This document shows, in pieces, positions 60,140 to 64,000 of a stretch of 64,000 bases of DNA (positions within the stretch are counted from its first letter, which is position 1; the number at the start of each line of letters is the position of its first letter). Origin of the DNA: CAZUNO01 sp964621445 [NCBI: Candidatus Hadarchaeota archaeon] (GTDB lineage Archaea > CAYQAE01 > CAYVLA01); the NCBI GenBank assembly GCA_964621445.1, contig CAZUNO010000002.1:136904-200903 (forward strand), given 5' to 3'. The notes beneath the pieces were generated by a model. That model worked only from the letters and a program-made list of their open reading frames with translations. It searched no databases and was not told the DNA's origin. The position numbers and the translations under genes were made by a program.

Positions 60140-60499
60140 TCAGAAAAGGAAGCGTAGGACGGTCACCATGGGAAGCGCGTAGATCAGGGCTCCGGCCAGA
60201 ATGACCGCCTTGAACCACCGGCTCTCGAAGCTCTCAGGCGCCTCCAGGTGGACCTGCCAGAGGAGAAGGTTCAGAAGCAGGAAAGCACCTGTCCTGTATG
60301 AGACGTAGTAAACGGGTTCTATCTGCTGCAGGCCGGCGATAACGGGGTTCAGTTCGATGATCTCTTGATGTCCCCTTACTGCCCAGGTAACCACTGCATC
60401 CCAGACATAGAAAACCTCGAGGCCGAGAATAGCGATCCTCCACAGCAAGTATTCATATCTTGGGGGTTCCCTTGAAAAATCGTTCCAGAGAAAGGTCAA
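60140..60499 (-). CDS. DUF5658-like membrane protein
   Basis: The TTG at 60499 (119 residues) is my preferred start since the frame before it overlaps the NfeD-like gene's end; the frame is open to 60625. VWDAVVTWAVRG, then IELNPVI, with three helices, resembles DUF5658 proteins (D..T and E-NP motifs). It likely belongs to the NfeD gene group on this strand. Function unknown. Confidence 0.6.
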   Translation of the reverse strand: MTFLWNDFSREPPRYEYLLWRIAILGLEVFYVWDAVVTWAVRGHQEIIELNPVIAGLQQIEPVYYVSYRTGAFLLLNLLLWQVHLEAPESFESRWFKAVILAGALIYALPMVTVLRFLF

Positions 60500-60509
60500 T
60501 ATTCGCCGG

Positions 60510-60881
60510 TTATCGTTCCATTCTGGACACGTTGAGTTTCGAACCGGATACCTCATCAATTCTGACCCTTTCTCCGGGAGGGATGGGTCCATCAGTCGCT
60601 CTTGCCACCCATAACACTCCTTCAAACCTCACCATGCCCACCGGATCGAGGCTTTCCATTACCTCCGCCTCCTTTCCGACCATGGATTCTGCTCCCACCG
60701 CCGGTTGATGCCAGGGAAAAAGTGCTATCTTTATGGAGAAGAAAACGATAAAGCCAAGGATCACCCAGGGGACCCATTGCGCGGCGTAGATCAGAAGCAC
60801 CGCAACCAGGAAAATCCCGATGACCGTCTCCTCCACACAGCTAAGAAAGAACTGATGTCTGACATCAAGACGTTTCTTCAT
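60510..60881 (-). CDS. NfeD-like membrane protein (first)
   Basis: The 123-residue protein has two membrane helices and then an OB-fold: SMVGKEAEVMESLDPVGMVRFEGVLWVARA is the NfeD C-terminal core. NfeD partners normally sit with stomatin/SPFH genes; the SPFH gene here is nearly 60 kb away. The start overlaps no other gene. Confidence 0.82.
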   Translation of the reverse strand: MKKRLDVRHQFFLSCVEETVIGIFLVAVLLIYAAQWVPWVILGFIVFFSIKIALFPWHQPAVGAESMVGKEAEVMESLDPVGMVRFEGVLWVARATDGPIPPGERVRIDEVSGSKLNVSRMER

Positions 60882-60987
60882 TCCATCCCCCTATTCTTCC
60901 TCGGTTACCCCGAACTTGTTAGTAACATGTCTATAGATGAGCAGGGTATAGACCGCCGGGAAACCCAACATCAGGAGCAAACTCCAA

Positions 60988-61443
60988 TCAACGCTCAGAG
61001 TCCTCTACCTCCTTCCTCACATGGAGGGTCAGACCCTCCACACCCACAACCTCGACCGTGGCTCCCTCCTCTACCTCTCCCTCATCCAGACGGGCCTTCC
61101 AGATCTCGTTCTCGATCCTAACCAGGCCATTGGGGTCCAGAGGCGATTCCGTCTCCCCGCTCTTTCCTATCATGCCCTCCCTGCCGGTAATGGGCCACAA
61201 TCTAGAGACCGCTATGCAGGGCCACATGACCAGTAGGTCCTTCACCACCAGTATCCCGAAAACCAAGGCCACGAACCATAGAGGGATTGTCCAGTCGCTG
61301 AGTAAATGTACCAGGGCCATTACCACGCCGGCGATTATCTCGTCACTGGCCAGGCTTACCGAACGTATCGCCCAGTATCGCCTGGAATACATCTTCCAAC
61401 GTAAGGGCCCCCCGGAGGTCATCCAGTACATGTCCCGGGACAT
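60988..61443 (-). CDS. NfeD-like membrane protein (second)
   Basis: The 151-residue version starts at the ATG at 61443, which shares its A with the previous gene's TGA (TGATG). It has two helices (AGVVMALVHLLSDWTIPLWFVALVFGI) and an OB-fold (GMIGKSGETESPLDPNGLVRIENEIWKARL). The two NfeD-like proteins are about 106 bp apart. Both lack the ClpP-class protease domain of long NfeD. Confidence 0.82.
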   Translation of the reverse strand: MSRDMYWMTSGGPLRWKMYSRRYWAIRSVSLASDEIIAGVVMALVHLLSDWTIPLWFVALVFGILVVKDLLVMWPCIAVSRLWPITGREGMIGKSGETESPLDPNGLVRIENEIWKARLDEGEVEEGATVEVVGVEGLTLHVRKEVEDSER

Positions 61444-61751
61444 CACTCGTCCCCCAACAACATGTTCATGCCCCCCTGGGCACACTCCCTGCACTGGACC
61501 ACTATTAGGGCCATCGGTTTTCCGTTCACCACCAGGCGATGCACGCTGACCATGGATTCTTCCATGGTCGCCCCCAAAGACATGGTGCCACTGGAGATGA
61601 AGAGCTTCATGCCGTCGGTTATATGGGCGCAGAGGGCTATGATTGTGTTTAGCTCCTTATCTAGGAATATCCTCTCGGCAACGATCCCTGTCTCACCGAG
61701 TCGTTCCCTTATCGTCCTCTCCAGACGCGATCTGTCGATCTCGATATCCAA
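61443..61751 (-). CDS. small soluble protein, unknown
   Basis: The 102-residue acidic protein (MDIEIDRSRLERTIRERLG) is alpha/beta with no helix long enough for a membrane. GMKLFISSGTMSLGATM and VQCRECAQGGMN are its most distinctive parts; the two Cys could bind metal or form a disulfide. It is translationally coupled to the second NfeD-like gene. No family recognised. Confidence 0.65.
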   Translation of the reverse strand: MDIEIDRSRLERTIRERLGETGIVAERIFLDKELNTIIALCAHITDGMKLFISSGTMSLGATMEESMVSVHRLVVNGKPMALIVVQCRECAQGGMNMLLGDE

Positions 61752-61814
61752 AACTCCCCTTACCTGATGTTTCCCTAAACGGTTTAATGTTTTCCGAACT
61801 ACTCATGCAGACTC

Positions 61815-62477
61815 CTACCTGCAAATACTTCCGTTACAGAACGTCTGCACCTCTTTGAGGCAGGTGTCCAGGGCTTTCCTGAGAATGTCAAGCCCAATCC
61901 CCGGCACCCCGCAGGAAAGTATCCAGGCGGAAGTGGTCTCCAAAGTTATCTTCGTCCGGTCGCTATCCCTGTGAGGATATAGCGCGATGAGCTTTTCATC
62001 ATCGGAAATCACTGGTTCATTCCCCTCAAGATGTATGGGCTCCCTACTCCCGATCGGTTTCATGGCCTCTCCTGATCTGCCAAACCTCAAGCGAAAGGAT
62101 CCCTTGATTTTGTCGCCATCAAAGGCGGCGAAGGGGATCTTGGTCCTCATTGAGGCAAGATTAAGGGCATCCACGAAGGTGTTTATCGAGGGGAGTTTTC
62201 TACCGTGCAGCACTCTTCTGGTAAGGGCCTCGGAGGCCGGACGGGTCTTTGTGGGATCTATTCCACATCTCCAGAAGAAATCCCGATACGCCCGGAAGAT
62301 CGGGTCGTTCTTTAGGGTTCCAATCGGGCGTCTATTCCTGATTTCCTCCTCATCCTCCATCATTTTTGATGATAGATCCTTCGTGGCTTGACGAACCGAG
62401 AGATCTTTCAGTCTCCTGCCTAGTACGAAGAAATTCCCAAGCTGGGACTTCATCTTATCGCTCGGCTCTAATAACAC
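61815..62477 (-). CDS. B3/B4 tRNA-binding-domain protein (PheRS beta-like)
   Basis: The 220-residue protein begins with a GTG at 62477. FFWRCGIDPTKTRPASEALTRRVLHGRKLPSINTFVDALNLASM is the B3/B4 core. LIALYPHRDSDRTKIT is the terminal strand. Stand-alone B3/B4 proteins may edit or bind aminoacyl-tRNA or act as D-aminoacyl hydrolases; the role here is unknown. It starts 13 bp after the FGGY kinase stop. Confidence 0.85.
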   Translation of the reverse strand: MLLEPSDKMKSQLGNFFVLGRRLKDLSVRQATKDLSSKMMEDEEEIRNRRPIGTLKNDPIFRAYRDFFWRCGIDPTKTRPASEALTRRVLHGRKLPSINTFVDALNLASMRTKIPFAAFDGDKIKGSFRLRFGRSGEAMKPIGSREPIHLEGNEPVISDDEKLIALYPHRDSDRTKITLETTSAWILSCGVPGIGLDILRKALDTCLKEVQTFCNGSICR

Positions 62478-62490
62478 AGGGCCACCTCAA

Positions 62491-63978
62491 TCAGTCCTCT
62501 GACTGCATCCGGAATAGGGGGACGCAAGCCCTGTATAGTTTCTCGTAAAGCTCACGTTTTTTCTTATAGATTTTCACGGTCTCGGGGTCGGGTTCCCATC
62601 TCTTCTCCACCGGGTTGAGTTTCTGGATATCAAGGTCCGCTCCCACCCCCCGCATGGCCAATAATAAGGCGCCTAGCGAGGCGGCCTCGGATCTCAAGGG
62701 CCGGGAATATGTCCTCCCCGTAACATCGGCCTTTATCTGATTCCAGAGAGAGCTCATTGAAGCACCGCCCAGTGCCATTATATGGTCGGGTTGCTGGTCC
62801 TGTTCCTTGAGAACGTCTATACATGCACTTATCTCAAATGCAATGCCCTCCAGGATCGATCTACCTAGATCCCCGTAGGAGTGGCCTAGTCGCAGGCCAT
62901 AGAACACGCCTCTGGCCCTGGAATTCCACCGCGAGGCCTGGGCTCCCATGAGGAAGGGTAGAAAGACCACGCCCTTTGAGCCCGGAGGCGATTTTGAGGC
63001 CTCCCGGTCGATAAACCCATAGGGATCGGAATCGAATTCCTCTCCCCCGGAAGGCGGTCTAAAGCTGTCCCTAAACCACCTGAGGGAGAGGCCGGTGCTT
63101 CCTATCCCCTGTTCGAGGAGGTACTCGCCCTCCTCGGCATGGAATGAATATAGCATGCCCTCGGTCAACTTGGACGGGAGACTTCCTGTTGCTATGGACA
63201 GGTTGGTCGCGCTTCCAGTTGATTCCATGGCTCTCTCGGTGGTCACCCCGGTCCCCATCGCCTCACACTGCCTATCACCGGCACCGGCAACTACAATTGG
63301 GGAACTCTCAAACCCGAATTCGCCTGCCAGGGGGGATAGCACCTCCCCCGCTATTCGGTGGGAAGGCCCTGGTTCACACATCAAATCCTCGGTGATACCC
63401 AGGTACTCCAGCATCTCGACCCACCACTCACGTTTTCGCAGGTCGTACATCATTGTCCTGGAAGCCAGGGAGTAATCGGTGGAGTATTCCCCGGTTAAGA
63501 GGTATACCATGTAGTCCTTGGGAAGAAGAAACTTGCTGACATTTTCAAGAACCCGCGGCCGATTTTTTGTTAACCACAGTATCTTAGGGGCAGTAAAATA
63601 GGGATCGGCCTTCATCCCCGTCCTCTGGTGTATCTCATCTCCAAAGTGTTCCTCCAGTTCCAGTGCCTCGTCCTCGCATCTGCGGTCGGCCCACAGTATG
63701 CAGGGGGTAACCGGTCTGCCTTCATCATCCAGGCCCAAGACGCTCTCCCTATGTGAACATATGCCGATTGATTCTATTTCACCCTCGTATCCCCTGGTGC
63801 ATTTTTCGAAACCCCTCCTCACTGCCGCCCACCAGTCATGGGGATCCTGTTGAGCCCAATCCGGTTGGGGGTGATTAGTCCCTATCTCCTCAACATGACG
63901 ACCTATCTCACTTGCCTCGCGAGTAAAAAGGTGGATTTTGCACATGGTGGTTCCAAGATCTACGGCCAGGTAAGCCAA
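62491..63978 (-). CDS. FGGY-family carbohydrate kinase (xylulokinase/fuculokinase-like)
   Basis: The 495-residue kinase starts with a TTG at 63978 preceded by GAGGCGG. VDLGTTMCK is the phosphate-1 loop, GICSHRESVLGLD and VAGAGDRQCEAMG (catalytic Asp) follow, then SRTMMYD and ALGGASMSSLWNQI (adenosine motif). It phosphorylates a pentulose, hexulose or polyol. The preserved copy contrasts with the ruined relative at 55615. It likely heads the operon with the B3/B4 gene. Confidence 0.92.
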   Translation of the reverse strand: MAYLAVDLGTTMCKIHLFTREASEIGRHVEEIGTNHPQPDWAQQDPHDWWAAVRRGFEKCTRGYEGEIESIGICSHRESVLGLDDEGRPVTPCILWADRRCEDEALELEEHFGDEIHQRTGMKADPYFTAPKILWLTKNRPRVLENVSKFLLPKDYMVYLLTGEYSTDYSLASRTMMYDLRKREWWVEMLEYLGITEDLMCEPGPSHRIAGEVLSPLAGEFGFESSPIVVAGAGDRQCEAMGTGVTTERAMESTGSATNLSIATGSLPSKLTEGMLYSFHAEEGEYLLEQGIGSTGLSLRWFRDSFRPPSGGEEFDSDPYGFIDREASKSPPGSKGVVFLPFLMGAQASRWNSRARGVFYGLRLGHSYGDLGRSILEGIAFEISACIDVLKEQDQQPDHIMALGGASMSSLWNQIKADVTGRTYSRPLRSEAASLGALLLAMRGVGADLDIQKLNPVEKRWEPDPETVKIYKKKRELYEKLYRACVPLFRMQSED

Positions 63979-64000
63979 TTTTCAACCGCCTCTTTCATTA

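Overview
The window looks like an archaeal chromosome, most likely a euryarchaeote of the Thermoplasmatota type. That placement is an inference, because no rRNA, tRNA or ribosomal protein gene is present to anchor it. The support is: AT-rich TATA-like boxes about 25 bp upstream of several starts, with some genes leaderless; frequent TTG/GTG starts, several with a clear Shine-Dalgarno; two DUF835 membrane proteins next to a RecA/KaiC-like ATPase; a histidine kinase with an N-terminal 7TM region; a PEF-CTERM-like tail; and heavy AGG/AGA arginine use.

Layout. 1-1685 is the N-terminal part of a large secreted alpha-2-macroglobulin-like protein (minus strand, runs off the window). 1864-5982 holds an SPFH/stomatin protein, a DegT-type aminotransferase, a secreted protein with a PEF-CTERM-like tail and an AEC permease. 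5985-10644 is a tight five-gene minus-strand operon: catalytically degenerate M24 protein, LarA-like protein, amidohydrolase, YjbQ and PfkB sugar kinase. 10720-13846 is an ABC-2 export operon. 14928-21565 has an M24 hydrolase, a zinc-ribbon protein, a URO-D-like methyltransferase, a Gfo/Idh oxidoreductase, a possible C-glycoside deglycosidase beta-type protein and a second DegT aminotransferase. 22376-23884 is a flippase.

24140-31728 is a signalling block: 7TM-PAS-PAS histidine kinase, two 7TM-DUF835 proteins, a RecA-like ATPase, a NitrOD5-like small protein and a stand-alone response regulator, interrupted by a decayed insertion sequence. 36311-40599 is a compact sulfate-activation operon (RHH regulator, ATP sulfurylase, DHH phosphoesterase, alkaline-phosphatase-superfamily enzyme, APS kinase). 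It reads as a PAPS production and pAp recycling module, with no reductase seen. 41125-51968 carries a CBS-domain membrane protein, a formyl-THF cyclo-ligase-like protein, a GHL6-type glycosidase, a metallo-beta-lactamase-fold protein, a stand-alone pyruvate-kinase C-terminal domain, an epimerase, an aldo/keto reductase, a hexulose-phosphate-synthase-like protein, GalU and an HPP protein. 52113-60137 has two more ABC exporters, one PadR-linked, plus a GT2 glycosyltransferase, a metallophosphoesterase and a wrecked FGGY kinase. 60140-63978 has two NfeD-like proteins, small membrane and unknown proteins, a B3/B4-domain protein and an intact FGGY kinase.

The most striking unexplained signal is a family of five paralogous, signal-anchored proteins (18520, 32162, 33469, 34932 and 48335). 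They share a glutamine-amidotransferase-like (PF07090-type) ectodomain without a catalytic Cys, a helical F-x-A-N segment and a strongly conserved C-terminal membrane signature (W-V/I-Y-x-I/V-E-W ... M-I/V-R-R/K). Three are adjacent. With the PAPS operon, nucleotide-sugar enzymes, flippase, PEF-CTERM tail and macroglobulin, the window reads as heavily invested in cell-surface assembly and in catabolism of unusual sugars. Both of these readings are inferences.
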